IMG/VR virus record: IMGVR_UViG_3300006803_000043
Span: 1-34,110 of that record
From: a virus
Strand: one strand, 5' to 3'
Length of the DNA stretch: 34,110 nt
The position numbers were made by a program, and so were the translations under genes. Below are positions 17,067 to 28,000 of the stretch, piece after piece. How positions within the stretch are numbered: the stretch's first letter is position 1; the number at the start of each line of letters is the position of its first letter. The notes beneath the pieces were generated by a model. It saw only the letters and a list, made by a program, of their open reading frames with translations. It did no database searches and was not told where the DNA came from.

Positions 17067-20000
17067 ATGGCAAACAAAAAGTTTACAGAATTAGCATCGA
17101 TTAACAGCACTACTATAGTAGCGACTGACGTTTTTGCTGTTACTGATATATCTGATAATCAGTCAAAGAAAATAACATTAGCTGACTTGAGCTCCTCTAT
17201 ACTGACCGCTGAAATATTCATTCAAAAGGCAGGCTTAATAGTAGGCGGATTAAACGCATATGATCCCGATGGCAATGGTTCGAACGGATTAAGAGCGACG
17301 ACACTATTCGCTAACAGTGGATATAAAGCTGGATCATATTTTCTAGACTACAATAATTTTGTGAATAAGCCTCCTACCGTAGGCTCTTCTCCCAAGATCG
17401 TATCTGATCTAGGGGATCTGGCAAATAATTCAGGATTCATTAAGTACGACTCAACAGATGCTAAGTTAAGGTATACAACTAATAGTCTCACTATCACAAG
17501 TGATAATATTAACGAGGGTACGCTAAATAAGTTTTACAGTGCTGACCTTGTAAACGCATTGATTGAAGACTCATTCGCTAATTTGTTTAATACATATAGC
17601 GACTCATTCGATAACGGAGACGTTAGAGACAGCTTAAACGAAACTGCGGGACTCTTTGTCGATAACGGACAATCTAGTAAGATATTAATCTCCGACACAT
17701 CTCTTGTTCCGAACTACTCAATTGGCGATTCAGTAAGAGTCTTCGGTGCGTCTATAGCAGAGGCTGTAGGATCTATACTCGACGCAACTAACTTGACAAC
17801 TGCCGCAACCGCGAGTGGTTTTACTACTACTGGTCATGGTGCTGGTGATACTCAAGTTGTTATAAATTATAAAGTGTGTAAATTTGATACTATTACAGGC
17901 GTTATAGGATCAGCAAGTGCTGCTGTGCCTATTACAATTTCTAAGACAGGTGTGACTACTGGAAATGCTGATGTGTTATCGGCCTTCAATACAGACTACT
18001 TTATTAGATTAGCCTTTACTGGATCAGAAATTTCAGTTGCGAATAGAGGACTAGCGATATATCGACAAGTTGGAGGAGCAGGAGCATATAAACTACTCAC
18101 TGTTCTTGGACCTAAAGAGTTTGGTCCGACAGGATCAAATCTATGGACAGACTATTATACCTTTGATTACACTAGTTGGTCAGGCAAAGATCCTTTAGAT
18201 AACAGCTATAGTTCATCATATCCAATCACACACTTTCCTGTAACTCCACCGGCTACTGCACTTAGAGGTTGGGCTGATACGTCAATATCTTCTATCGATA
18301 CCACAACCTCGACTAGCACTTTCACGATTAATCTTTCTACTGTACTTTATATGAATAGTGATAAGATAGTCTCTGTTACACACAATGATACCGCTGATAT
18401 CGCAACTGCTATCAGCACAAAGGTTGCTGTTAATAAAAGAAATTTACAGCTAAATCCTAAGACTTATATTGTGACGACATTATCTCTTCCTGACAACTTC
18501 AGCTTAGCCGGTTCTCCTAATGTCACTAAGATATTAAGAATGCCATGGTCTGGTGGAGAATCTGGAACAACACACTCAAACATAATCAAGTCTGCAACAA
18601 CTGTTAATGCAAAAAATATATCTATAGTTGGAGTAGACATAGACGGCAACGTTAGTAATCAGTTTATCTTTCCAGATAGTTCGTCACCTGAGACGAACTA
18701 TCTTCTAAACTTTGGCACTCAGTCTCTAGGCGTTATTTTAGATCGATGCAGAATTAAGAATTCAGCAGGCGGAGGAGTATTTGCGACTTTTCCTGTGGAA
18801 ATAAAAATCAATACCTGTGAGATCAGCAATGGATCTACTAGTGATAGATTTGCATATTCTCCACTAGTGATAGATTCTGGCACAAATACGCAAGTTATTG
18901 GCAATATAATGTCAAACTTCTCAGATAGTGTCAATGCTTCAGTAACAACTAGAGGTGTTATCACTAACAACATGATACGGAATTGCGGAAGTGGTCTGTA
19001 TGTATATGGATCTACATTCCTTCTATCGTCTCCTAATGTGTTGACTGGCCCGGCTAACGAATTCTTACCTAATCCTGATATTCTTAATAGTGAGTTCGAC
19101 TCGATAAATATTACATTGACTAATGGTCAGACATTCACTAGTCCAGATTTCAAGTATCAAGAGAACGGAGTAGACTTCGCACTAGATCAAACAGCAACCG
19201 GTGGTGTATCGGCAGAGATAATACACAAGGCATTCTACCTTCAGAAAAATTCTTCTGGCGTAGAAAGCCTATACGGTACAATCAAAAACGCAGCCGATTA
19301 TAGCGCAGACAGCGCAACCGGTCTTAAGCATGGAGTTCGCTACACTATCATTGATCTAGGCGACACAGACTTTACTGAAGGCAACAATGCTGTAGTTAAC
19401 TATATAGGGGCAGAGTTTATTTATGATGATGGCGACTCTGGTAATTTAGGTAGCGCACTATTCACTGGAACCGGCACAGTCTCTAGTGGAGCACAAGACG
19501 CTATAGTTCTTAGTAATAGGTCTATCGATCAATCTACTAAACCAGGCGAATTTGGATTCCAGATCACTAACACATTGTCAACAAAAATTAAAGATGCTGC
19601 TGGTCAATTCTCATTCGATACTCTGAAGGCAGCAAATGCTAATCACGTTGGAATGGGGTGGTCTTCTTCGTATCGAAATGAAGTCGCACTAGCTACGCTA
19701 GCCAATGGCCAATGGGAATCAAATGTCGCTGAAAATGTTGACGAGGCCAATAAAACCTTTAATGCAGCTAGTTCTGTGGACGCAACAGTAAAAGAATCTA
19801 TAACTATCAGTAGTCATGGATATAGTATAGGCGATCAAGTAAAATATAAAAGTGGTGGCGGCACTGTTGTTGGTGGTTTAATCGACAACGCAGTTTACTT
19901 TGTATCTGGATGTGACTATGCTGTTGGAGAACTACGCCTGGCAGACACATACTTAAAGGCTCTCGGCACGACATTATCAACTGCTAATCTATCTATCAGC

Positions 20001-20618
20001 GGTACAGCAGGCCAATTCCTTGCTGCCAGTGGTATATCACTGAACATAGGCGATAGAGTCACGATCACAGGAGCGATCACTGGTGGCAATATTACAACTC
20101 CATCATACACTGCTGGACCACTTGTATGTAAAGTGTCTGCTGTAACAGGCAGTGAAGGCGCCAGAAGCGGATTCACTTTAGTACAAGAGAGTGGCCCAGG
20201 CACTGCATTGGTCACAGTGATAGGATCTGGAGCCGGTCTAGTTATAAAAAGACACGAGATACTAAACTTAACCGATGGTGTTGGAACATCTCACTCATTA
20301 AACAGAGCGGGTAATAACCCTAGATACTCTGTGGACGCAACTGGCATCAACAATAAATATTTACATATCGGTCAATTCGTCAAGTTGAGTAGTGGTCACA
20401 CAGGCTTCAATACAGATACAGGCATTAAGTATGGTGTTATTCAGAATATCACTGGCACCGGAAATACGAGAAGAGTCTTCATAGACTTTATTGGGGGCGG
20501 CAGAATATTCATCAATGGACAACCTGGTGGAGGCACTAACGGCTTAGTAGCAGGCGGCTCTGGCGGAACAATAAATACAATCGATACTTTTGTGATGGCA
20601 CAAGGTACGATAACTTAA
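17067..20618 (+). CDS. Beta-helix tail-fibre-like protein with inserted modules
   Basis: An 1183-residue protein. It starts with KKFTELASINSTTIVATDVFAVTD, a typical N-terminus of phage fibre proteins attaching to the baseplate or another fibre. Residues about 462-672 look like a right-handed parallel beta-helix: short strands such as NISIVGVDIDGN, GVILDRCRIKNS, VEIKINTCEIS and VITNNMIRNCGSGLYVYGS, as in pectate-lyase-like fibre domains. After it come a Y.I..LG module (752-812), an HGY...VKY module (about 911-1082) and, nested inside that, an ISGTSGQF module (about 970-1060). The C-terminus is Gly-rich (FINGQPGGG...GGSGG). I see no catalytic residues I could assign, so polysaccharide binding is as likely as cleavage. 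It is the first gene behind the second late promoter. Confidence 0.78.
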   Translation: MANKKFTELASINSTTIVATDVFAVTDISDNQSKKITLADLSSSILTAEIFIQKAGLIVGGLNAYDPDGNGSNGLRATTLFANSGYKAGSYFLDYNNFVNKPPTVGSSPKIVSDLGDLANNSGFIKYDSTDAKLRYTTNSLTITSDNINEGTLNKFYSADLVNALIEDSFANLFNTYSDSFDNGDVRDSLNETAGLFVDNGQSSKILISDTSLVPNYSIGDSVRVFGASIAEAVGSILDATNLTTAATASGFTTTGHGAGDTQVVINYKVCKFDTITGVIGSASAAVPITISKTGVTTGNADVLSAFNTDYFIRLAFTGSEISVANRGLAIYRQVGGAGAYKLLTVLGPKEFGPTGSNLWTDYYTFDYTSWSGKDPLDNSYSSSYPITHFPVTPPATALRGWADTSISSIDTTTSTSTFTINLSTVLYMNSDKIVSVTHNDTADIATAISTKVAVNKRNLQLNPKTYIVTTLSLPDNFSLAGSPNVTKILRMPWSGGESGTTHSNIIKSATTVNAKNISIVGVDIDGNVSNQFIFPDSSSPETNYLLNFGTQSLGVILDRCRIKNSAGGGVFATFPVEIKINTCEISNGSTSDRFAYSPLVIDSGTNTQVIGNIMSNFSDSVNASVTTRGVITNNMIRNCGSGLYVYGSTFLLSSPNVLTGPANEFLPNPDILNSEFDSINITLTNGQTFTSPDFKYQENGVDFALDQTATGGVSAEIIHKAFYLQKNSSGVESLYGTIKNAADYSADSATGLKHGVRYTIIDLGDTDFTEGNNAVVNYIGAEFIYDDGDSGNLGSALFTGTGTVSSGAQDAIVLSNRSIDQSTKPGEFGFQITNTLSTKIKDAAGQFSFDTLKAANANHVGMGWSSSYRNEVALATLANGQWESNVAENVDEANKTFNAASSVDATVKESITISSHGYSIGDQVKYKSGGGTVVGGLIDNAVYFVSGCDYAVGELRLADTYLKALGTTLSTANLSISGTAGQFLAASGISLNIGDRVTITGAITGGNITTPSYTAGPLVCKVSAVTGSEGARSGFTLVQESGPGTALVTVIGSGAGLVIKRHEILNLTDGVGTSHSLNRAGNNPRYSVDATGINNKYLHIGQFVKLSSGHTGFNTDTGIKYGVIQNITGTGNTRRVFIDFIGGGRIFINGQPGGGTNGLVAGGSGGTINTIDTFVMAQGTIT
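19321..19502 (+). repeat. Y.I..LG...W module, copy 3 (in the beta-helix fibre gene)
   Basis: The encoded segment contains GVRYTIIDLGDTDF, YIGAEFIYDD and LFTGTGTVSSG. The tryptophan is replaced by phenylalanine (TDF). It follows directly on a polar linker after the beta-helix. Confidence 0.7.
19797..20312 (+). repeat. HGF/VKY module interrupted by ISGTSGQF module (copy D)
   Basis: The outer module starts with SSHGYSIGDQVKYKSGGG and VGGLIDNAVYFV (residues 916-950) and is completed by EILNLTDGVGTSHSLNR (residues about 1063-1080). The two parts align with one continuous stretch in the next gene (HPFETGQPVKY through DLTSGGSGTDHALL, about 24304-24520). Between them, at 19974-20247, sits an ISGTSGQF module with SISGTAGQF, LNIGDRVTITGAI and KVSAVTGS. 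This is a domain within a domain. Confidence 0.72.
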
Positions 20619-20627
20619 GGAAGGAAT

Positions 20628-23600
20628 ATGTCAAGCATAACAAATGTAAACAATAACTCCAGTGTAGTAAATGTCGGTAGAACGACACCAGTATCTCCTG
20701 GTGCTCAAACGTCTGACAAATCTATTCCTGTAGTAGTAGCTACTGATCAGACTGCTATTCCTGTAGTCGAACAGAATAAGGTACAGTCCGAGGTTGCACT
20801 ATCTCTCTTGGGCATACCCAGAGCAGAAGTTGCATTAGGTATATTTGCCGATGTTAACACATATGACGTTAATCCATCTGAGTGGTCAAGTAGTCCAGCG
20901 TATCACATAGGTAGCTCAACTGCCTCTGAGCAAGGACATGGCATTAAGCATCTTCCTACAGAAGCTGGTGCATTAGTAGAAGCACCTAGAAACAAAGTAG
21001 CAGTTCTTACGTCAAAAAGATTCTTTAGATATCAGCCAGGTCGCGTATCAGCAGCCACATTCGGTATAAAATCGACAGTCGGCACACAAGGCGCTGACGG
21101 CACAGAATATTCTCCTAATCCATCAATCAGAAAATTCGGAATATATGACAACTTCGATGGATATTTTTGGGAAACAAGAAACAATAGTCTGGGCGATAAC
21201 TTCTCAGTAGTTCGTAGATCACAAGCACTTCTAAAATGTCCTAACACCACCTTTGGTATTGGCGGCACAACAACGTATAGAGGAGACTCAACTGACGGTA
21301 CTGGTCCAACGCCTACTATTCCTACGACACAGATAGACGACTATAGAATTATAGGTAAAGGTAAGCCAGAATCTGGCGCATATACTGATGTTGTTCCTCA
21401 GTTATCATCGGATCGTAAGATTCTTGAAGATAATAGATTTACTATAATTACCACTGCCAATGCCGCATTACCCGCTAACTTCTACACTCTCTTAGACACT
21501 GAACTCAATAATACTGAAACCGAGGCAACACTAGAAGCAAAATGTCTTCGAGATGCTGATTACTGGATAGACTTCTTCTTACTAGATATGGAATGGGGTG
21601 GTTTAGCGCACACTAAGATAAACGGAACGAACTATGCGACAGCAATTCTGCCTGCTCCAGATACATATGAGAAAGTATTCTATCTGCATTTGAAGAACGC
21701 ACTACTCGCATCTAGCAACGGATTCTCCAGTGCTGGTATCACCAAGCTCACTACTTTGATTGACTTACTTGTTGGTGCGGGCAATACCACGGGGAATGCT
21801 ACTGCAACAGGGGCAGTTAGTTCTTCTAATGGTGGCGCATCTGGAATATTCAACAAAAGCACTGCTGGCGCAAACGTACATACAGCACTTATTACGGACT
21901 ACGGTAACAAAAACAAGATCGATACGATCTTTGATGCCAAGAAACATTATTGGGCTTACCTAGTAACAACTAAAGATGCCGCCGGTGATGCTATTGTATA
22001 TACCGTGGGGGTTGCTGGCCTGAGTAGTGGACTAGAAGCCGAAGACTTAAAGTACAAATGTCAACGTGACGTTGGTTACTTGATAGACGGCTATAAGAAT
22101 GATATCGTAGGTGGCGGTGACGCAGAAACTGTTTACAATATGTCGATGTTCTTTAAAGCGTCTGGAATGTCAATCTACTCTCAGAGCATATCTGGATCAT
22201 CTGGTGAAGCCGTAGCAGCTGGTACCGCTGGTGCGATACTATCTGAAAGAGAGCGATATACACATCTAAGAGCCAAAATATTAGCATCTCTTGATGATAC
22301 TATATTCGGATATGTAAATGGCGCCGCTGACGGAGTTTACGATAAAGTAGAATCGCTATTAGATATGACGGTCGCTAATTTTATATCAGAACACTCAACT
22401 ACGATGAGTTATGGCAGTAGAGGATATGCAGGCAACTTGGTTGCTATGCGCGATGGACTAATCGTCACACACGCCGCAGTATATGATCCTAGCTTATTGA
22501 AAGATGCGAATCCTATAGTAACTGTCATTGAAAGTGATAGTGATGATAAACTTAAGTTAACTAAGGGCCATGTGACATTCGGTCAAACTATAAAGTACGT
22601 CTCTGGAACCATAGGTGGTCTAACACCTGGCACATTATATAAAGTCGCTAGAGTATATGGACCTAAGGGAAATATCTTCAAGCTAATAAAGGCTGATCCA
22701 GCTTTAGCATCCACTGCCGTTGCAATTAGTGGCTCGAACACAGGCGTATTCGAACTTGTTGTTCCATTCATATTCCCTAAAGATTATGATAATAAAGTAT
22801 ATAATGCTGCATCATTCACATCTAATGTTTTAGGAGTAAGTGTTGACTCGGTCTCAGGCATAGATATTCCAGCTGGTCCTGTTTTCCCATATGCATATTC
22901 TTCTACAGATGACTTGACTTCTGATGACTCAACAAATAAGACTATAGGGTTTATCAATACGGCACGTGATCTCTCTGTGCCTGCACAGTTTGAATTCTTC
23001 AGAACTGAGATGGACAGCATTAACTTTTATCCTGAATATATCAACTGGATTAAGAATAATGTTAAGCCTGAATACTGGGGCGTTTACGACTATCGTGTTC
23101 CTAGATCAAGATTTAGCCATGATGTGCTAAACGGAATAGCTGCATCATCAGCCCTTGCAAAAAATAGAGTATATAGTGACTTGGCGACTGCACCAGATGG
23201 TACAGTAGCTAGACCAGGTAAAGGATATGCTGCCACTGTAGGCGGAGTTGTCGAGAAACAGTCAAGCGAATACAACTTCGACTTCACTAAAGTAACAATG
23301 CTTAAGATTGAGTTCTCTTGGTACGGTGCGGTAGGTGCATTGTTCCTAGCATATGTTCCAGTTGCTAACGGCGAAGCACGATGGGTACGAGTACATCATC
23401 TAAGAGCTTCTAATCAGTTAAAAATTGCATCTCTTGGTAACGCAACATTACCTATCACGTATACCACATATGGTGGCGGTGAATCTGCTGCCACTACTGT
23501 TGGTCGAACATCAGGCACTAGAACTCTTACTCTAGGCGATGGCGAAACTAATGTTGATAAGGGATACGGATCTTCATCGAACCATATTGTTAAGTACGGT

Positions 23601-25031
23601 GCTTCATACTACATCGATGGTGGCGATAGAGGTACAGTAAGACTCTATAGTCATAATAATGATAGTTCAGTATCAGCATACGGTAGAAAGTTCACAGGCG
23701 ATGGCGACTGGTCAAACGAGTCAGAATATAATGCCGCGGACACTCTGACTACAATAAGTAGCGCCAATAACGAGACATTGGCATCAATCGATTGTGCGCT
23801 CGCAGATACAGACACACTAGTTGCATCATCCGCAACTCAAATAAATCCTAGATTCTTCATGGGCGCTAAATTACTAACTAATAATCCAGTGGATCAGAAT
23901 GTTAAAGTAATATGGGCAGATGAAACTAAAGTCTATCTATCTTCTGTGCCTCTAGGTGCACCATCAGCATTGATTGCAGATAGAGCAGCCAACGTATTCG
24001 GCATTCAAACTAAGAAGACTATACTAAGCACTCAAGAAGGTAACGCAGTAAGAAACAGAGTTCAAGTATATCCTACTAAACTGTCTGCTTCAAACACAGC
24101 AACCGATGCCACTCCTGTTAGACTTAGATTCAGAAAAACACCTAAGTTTCAATATTCTTGCGAGACTACTGGTAAAGTATCGATTGACACTGCTGACTAT
24201 ACAGTAACCACTGCAAACATTGCTATACCTCTAGTGAAGAATGTTAGTGTAACAGGTCTAAGTGCCACAGCGTTTGCTACTTCAGATACAGTGACAGCTA
24301 CTGCTCATCCATTCGAAACTGGTCAACCAGTTAAGTATAGCAAGGGCAGTGCTGGTAATACAGAAGTAGGCGGACTAGATGATAACGTGGTATACTATGT
24401 AAACAAAACTGGCGCAAATTCGCTGAAGCTTTACACCACGGAAGCACTCGCCCTATTGGGTGGCACTGCGATCGACCTAACATCAGGCGGTAGTGGTACG
24501 GATCACGCACTACTAGCACCAACTGGAGATTACATAGCAGACGGTAAGAGTGTGTATGGTTGGTTTAGAGGTAAAGTAGGAAACGATAAAGTTACTGTAT
24601 TCGGTAGACTTTATAGAGTTGCTACTAACTACTTCTTTGAAGTGTTAGAGTCATATAACGGCACTATAACATTGTTTAAAGGACAGAGATTCTTACCTGA
24701 TCTAAACTTCAGAGCTACAGGCGAGCAACAGCCATTGACCATTGATGAAGCGGTCAACTATACAGAGAAAGAAGGGCTAAGTTCAGTCAATATCGCTCCT
24801 AGAACTATTGTTCCTATTCCAGGAACAGGGGTAAACGTAGCGACTATATACTTACAGCCTGGAACAGAACAGATTGATCTTGCTACATATTTCGACTATA
24901 ATAAAGAATACCTATCATTCCCATTAACGAATGAAGCTGATACTCTTTACTTTTCAGTCGATTCTGATCAACCCGCAACGTTCGCTGGCAGAGATGAAAT
25001 AAGTCTGGGTGTAACTTGGGAAGAACAATAG
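20628..25031 (+). CDS. VrlC-like virion structural protein, paralogue 1
   Basis: A 1467-residue protein. Landmarks in order: LLGIPRAEVALGIFADVNTY (about 60-79), FRYQPGRVSAATFG (about 132), FSVVRRSQ, two helical repeats with a C.RD..Y.ID core (KCLRDADYWIDFF near 303; KCQRDVGYLIDGY near 476), HVTFGQTIKY, PRSRFSHDVLNG (about 825), VTMLKIEFSWYGAVGALFLA, KYGASYYIDGGDRGT (about 990) and an HPF...VKY module (about 1227-1298). I associate this landmark set with proteins called VrlC in T4-like cyanophages; the biochemical role is unknown to me. A virion surface or fibre-associated role is inferred from context. The ribosome-binding site AAGGAAGGA overlaps the previous stop. The next gene is a diverged tandem paralogue. 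Confidence 0.72.
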   Translation: MSSITNVNNNSSVVNVGRTTPVSPGAQTSDKSIPVVVATDQTAIPVVEQNKVQSEVALSLLGIPRAEVALGIFADVNTYDVNPSEWSSSPAYHIGSSTASEQGHGIKHLPTEAGALVEAPRNKVAVLTSKRFFRYQPGRVSAATFGIKSTVGTQGADGTEYSPNPSIRKFGIYDNFDGYFWETRNNSLGDNFSVVRRSQALLKCPNTTFGIGGTTTYRGDSTDGTGPTPTIPTTQIDDYRIIGKGKPESGAYTDVVPQLSSDRKILEDNRFTIITTANAALPANFYTLLDTELNNTETEATLEAKCLRDADYWIDFFLLDMEWGGLAHTKINGTNYATAILPAPDTYEKVFYLHLKNALLASSNGFSSAGITKLTTLIDLLVGAGNTTGNATATGAVSSSNGGASGIFNKSTAGANVHTALITDYGNKNKIDTIFDAKKHYWAYLVTTKDAAGDAIVYTVGVAGLSSGLEAEDLKYKCQRDVGYLIDGYKNDIVGGGDAETVYNMSMFFKASGMSIYSQSISGSSGEAVAAGTAGAILSERERYTHLRAKILASLDDTIFGYVNGAADGVYDKVESLLDMTVANFISEHSTTMSYGSRGYAGNLVAMRDGLIVTHAAVYDPSLLKDANPIVTVIESDSDDKLKLTKGHVTFGQTIKYVSGTIGGLTPGTLYKVARVYGPKGNIFKLIKADPALASTAVAISGSNTGVFELVVPFIFPKDYDNKVYNAASFTSNVLGVSVDSVSGIDIPAGPVFPYAYSSTDDLTSDDSTNKTIGFINTARDLSVPAQFEFFRTEMDSINFYPEYINWIKNNVKPEYWGVYDYRVPRSRFSHDVLNGIAASSALAKNRVYSDLATAPDGTVARPGKGYAATVGGVVEKQSSEYNFDFTKVTMLKIEFSWYGAVGALFLAYVPVANGEARWVRVHHLRASNQLKIASLGNATLPITYTTYGGGESAATTVGRTSGTRTLTLGDGETNVDKGYGSSSNHIVKYGASYYIDGGDRGTVRLYSHNNDSSVSAYGRKFTGDGDWSNESEYNAADTLTTISSANNETLASIDCALADTDTLVASSATQINPRFFMGAKLLTNNPVDQNVKVIWADETKVYLSSVPLGAPSALIADRAANVFGIQTKKTILSTQEGNAVRNRVQVYPTKLSASNTATDATPVRLRFRKTPKFQYSCETTGKVSIDTADYTVTTANIAIPLVKNVSVTGLSATAFATSDTVTATAHPFETGQPVKYSKGSAGNTEVGGLDDNVVYYVNKTGANSLKLYTTEALALLGGTAIDLTSGGSGTDHALLAPTGDYIADGKSVYGWFRGKVGNDKVTVFGRLYRVATNYFFEVLESYNGTITLFKGQRFLPDLNFRATGEQQPLTIDEAVNYTEKEGLSSVNIAPRTIVPIPGTGVNVATIYLQPGTEQIDLATYFDYNKEYLSFPLTNEADTLYFSVDSDQPATFAGRDEISLGVTWEEQ

Positions 25032-25034
25032 CAT

Positions 25035-28000
25035 ATGTCGAAGCAAATAAAGATCGGGCTGGATAAACTTCCAGCTCCGCTCACAAAGCAGTACACGCAA
25101 CTTATCGATCTAGAAGGATTGCCTTTACGGGATGCCGCAGGCAATCCTCTGGTAAGCGAAGGTAGCGGATCTCTAGGGATATTTAACTCTGCACAAAACG
25201 CTTTATCCACATACGTCAACGCCGAGAAGGAAACTGCACTCCCTATAGCAGAGCAGTTTCCTGAAGTATCTGCTGTAAGTAACTCATTATTAGGTGTGCC
25301 TAGGGCCGAAGAGCAACTAAGTCTATTCTCAGATGTTGCTACATATGGTCTAGATGAGGACGCTTGGAATCAATACACATTTACGCAGACTAGTAATATT
25401 CCGCCTGAGTGGTACAAAAAGAAGCACCCAATCTACGGCAGAAGAGAGAATCCAAGCTTTAACGAAGGTTCTGAAGAACAAGCATTATATCTACGAAACT
25501 TCTCTACGCAGTACAGCTTTCCTACAGGAACTATAGCCAGCAGAAAAACAGAGCCGACTCCCGCGTTTAGAAAATATATAAACTTTATTCTTATGGGTAA
25601 GTATCTCTATAGTATATTTAACTTTTATCCCTCTACGCAAGTCTTTGCAAAAAAATACCTTCTAGACAATGATGTATATTTTTTAACACCCGACAACGAG
25701 ACAGACGAGAACCCAATATCATTCGATACAGTATCAAGGGTCTTTGATGGACAGCAAGACTTTCACGATGTTGGATATGGTAACTATAACGGCACTGGAG
25801 TACTGACTAATGATATTCAGTCGGTGTTCGATAAAATCGAAGCATGGACATATCTATTTGGATTAATCCAAGACGGCACAGCTCAGTTTCCAAATCTTCC
25901 CGCAAACAATTCACAGAATATAACAGGAAGATTTGTTGATTCTGAACTATATAAAGCTATAAAGGTATTTTGTGTTCCAATTAACTGTGTTCCTGGTGGA
26001 ATAAGCGATTCAGTAAAAATAGCAGTATTGGAGAGTAAGGATACGTTTAGATATCAACCAGGCAGAGTCAGTGGCTTTACCTTTGGCACTAGATTAGAGA
26101 ATGACTCATCATCTAATGCTAACTTTCTTGAGTTCGGCGCATCTAACGACACAGACGAATATATGTTTCAGTTACGAGGCTCAGAGTTCAATATAGTTAG
26201 ACGTAGTACCTTGCCTCTAGGGGGTGCTCTACTTGAACGACAAGGGCTACCCGCTACCGCTGAAACACTCACTAGACAGAAAGGATTAGGATCGTCAGAA
26301 AGTCTATACGAGACTATTATACCTAGATCGAGATTCAACGGAGATGCCTTGTCAGGTAATGGCAAATCTGGATACGTTTTGACGTTTGAAGATGTTACGA
26401 TGTACAAGATAGAGTTCTCTTGGTATGGAGCAATTGGTGCAAAATTTTATGCATATGTTCCTATAGGTCCAGGAGAATGTCGCTGGGTTCTAATACACAG
26501 ACTCGTAATTGAAAATGGCATGGGCAAGCCCGTGCTAAAGAATCCAGATCTAAAGTTTAAGTACATAGTATACTCTGGAGACTCGGGAGGTCTAACCAAG
26601 CCATCATTCCTATACAAATACGGAAGCAGCTATTATATTGATGGCGGAGACGAGGGCACTAACACCCTAACCACCATTTCCAGTAATAGCAAGTCATTTG
26701 CGTCTACAGGAACTCCTATTATAGGAGTAAAGCCTAAAAATGTGATATTCAACTCAGATATATCATACACTGGTGACGGCGTAACTAACTATAAAAAGAT
26801 ATATCCTTTGACTGTATCAGCTTCAAGCGATCAAGACTGTAGAATCGATATCGTGCAAGTTGCCGGCAGTCCTGATGGAGCACACTACTGTTATCAGCCA
26901 TCTATACACAACGGAAAACATGGCCTATCGAGAGAGAATCTCACATTCAAATGGTCGTCCGACGGCACAAGTCTAACTCTGCAAAATGGTGCTACATTTA
27001 ATGCATCGGACAAAAACGCAAAAGTTATAGGCGATGGCATATACGGAGTCTATGTAAATGGAGCGGTTGGTGAAGACGCATCTACTATTTACAGACGGAA
27101 TATTGCTACAGGACCTTCTTATATATCATTAATCACTGGTGGTGCAGGTAGACTGGGCTCAGTTAAATCGTATACATCATATGACGGTCAGACTGTCACA
27201 CAGACAATCAACGAGCCCACCTTCACTGGCAGACTGTCTAACTATCACGCAGTGGCCGCTTCAACTACTCCTATAAATGCGAGTAAGTTTAAGATACATT
27301 TTTTGAATCCTAGAGCGAAAGATGCCGCATCAACTAAGCACTTTGCAGAGTTTGCAGTGGGTGTAACTCCACATAAGCCTAAGCTCGTTAACGCTGCCGG
27401 AGTAGATAGACTTAAGTTTGAGATAGACGCAGCCACTGAGTCTACGTCTGCTATTGACCAAGACTTCGATCTATATGAATATCCATATGTGGAGTACGCA
27501 CATAATCAGGTCAGATATTGGATTCGTGATAATTCTGACGCATATGAAGATGACATAGGCTATGGGGATCAAATGTCAGTTGATCCTAGAATTCCAAATC
27601 CTGAAGGATCGGATTCTGGATACATATCTACAGTTCAGGGAACTGTAGACTCAATAGATTATATAGTAACCACTAGCACTAAGATAGACGATGCTAGTAG
27701 CGCATACGATAACAAATACAAAATAGAGTTTAACAACGATCCAAATCTTGGGACTACAGGTACTCCTACTGGCATTATTGTGCCCACAAACTTTGCAGAA
27801 GGAATATCTGAACTTGGTGTAAACGGCGCATCATTGGATCCTAGAGTATACTTTATCAGTGAGGTTACTCCTGCTGCTGGAGTTACTCCAGCATTTGCAT
27901 ATGTGTCTACTGCTGCTGCCGATTCTGCTGATCCTTTCGCATCTCTCAGTAGTTCTGGTGATGTACTTCAACCTTTTGTCTTTGAAACAACTATTGTAAG

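Noticed and set aside
20570-20577. AATAAATA as a late promoter for the first VrlC-like gene
   Set aside because: It differs from TATAAATA at the first base and is inside a Gly/Asn coding stretch, with no other support.
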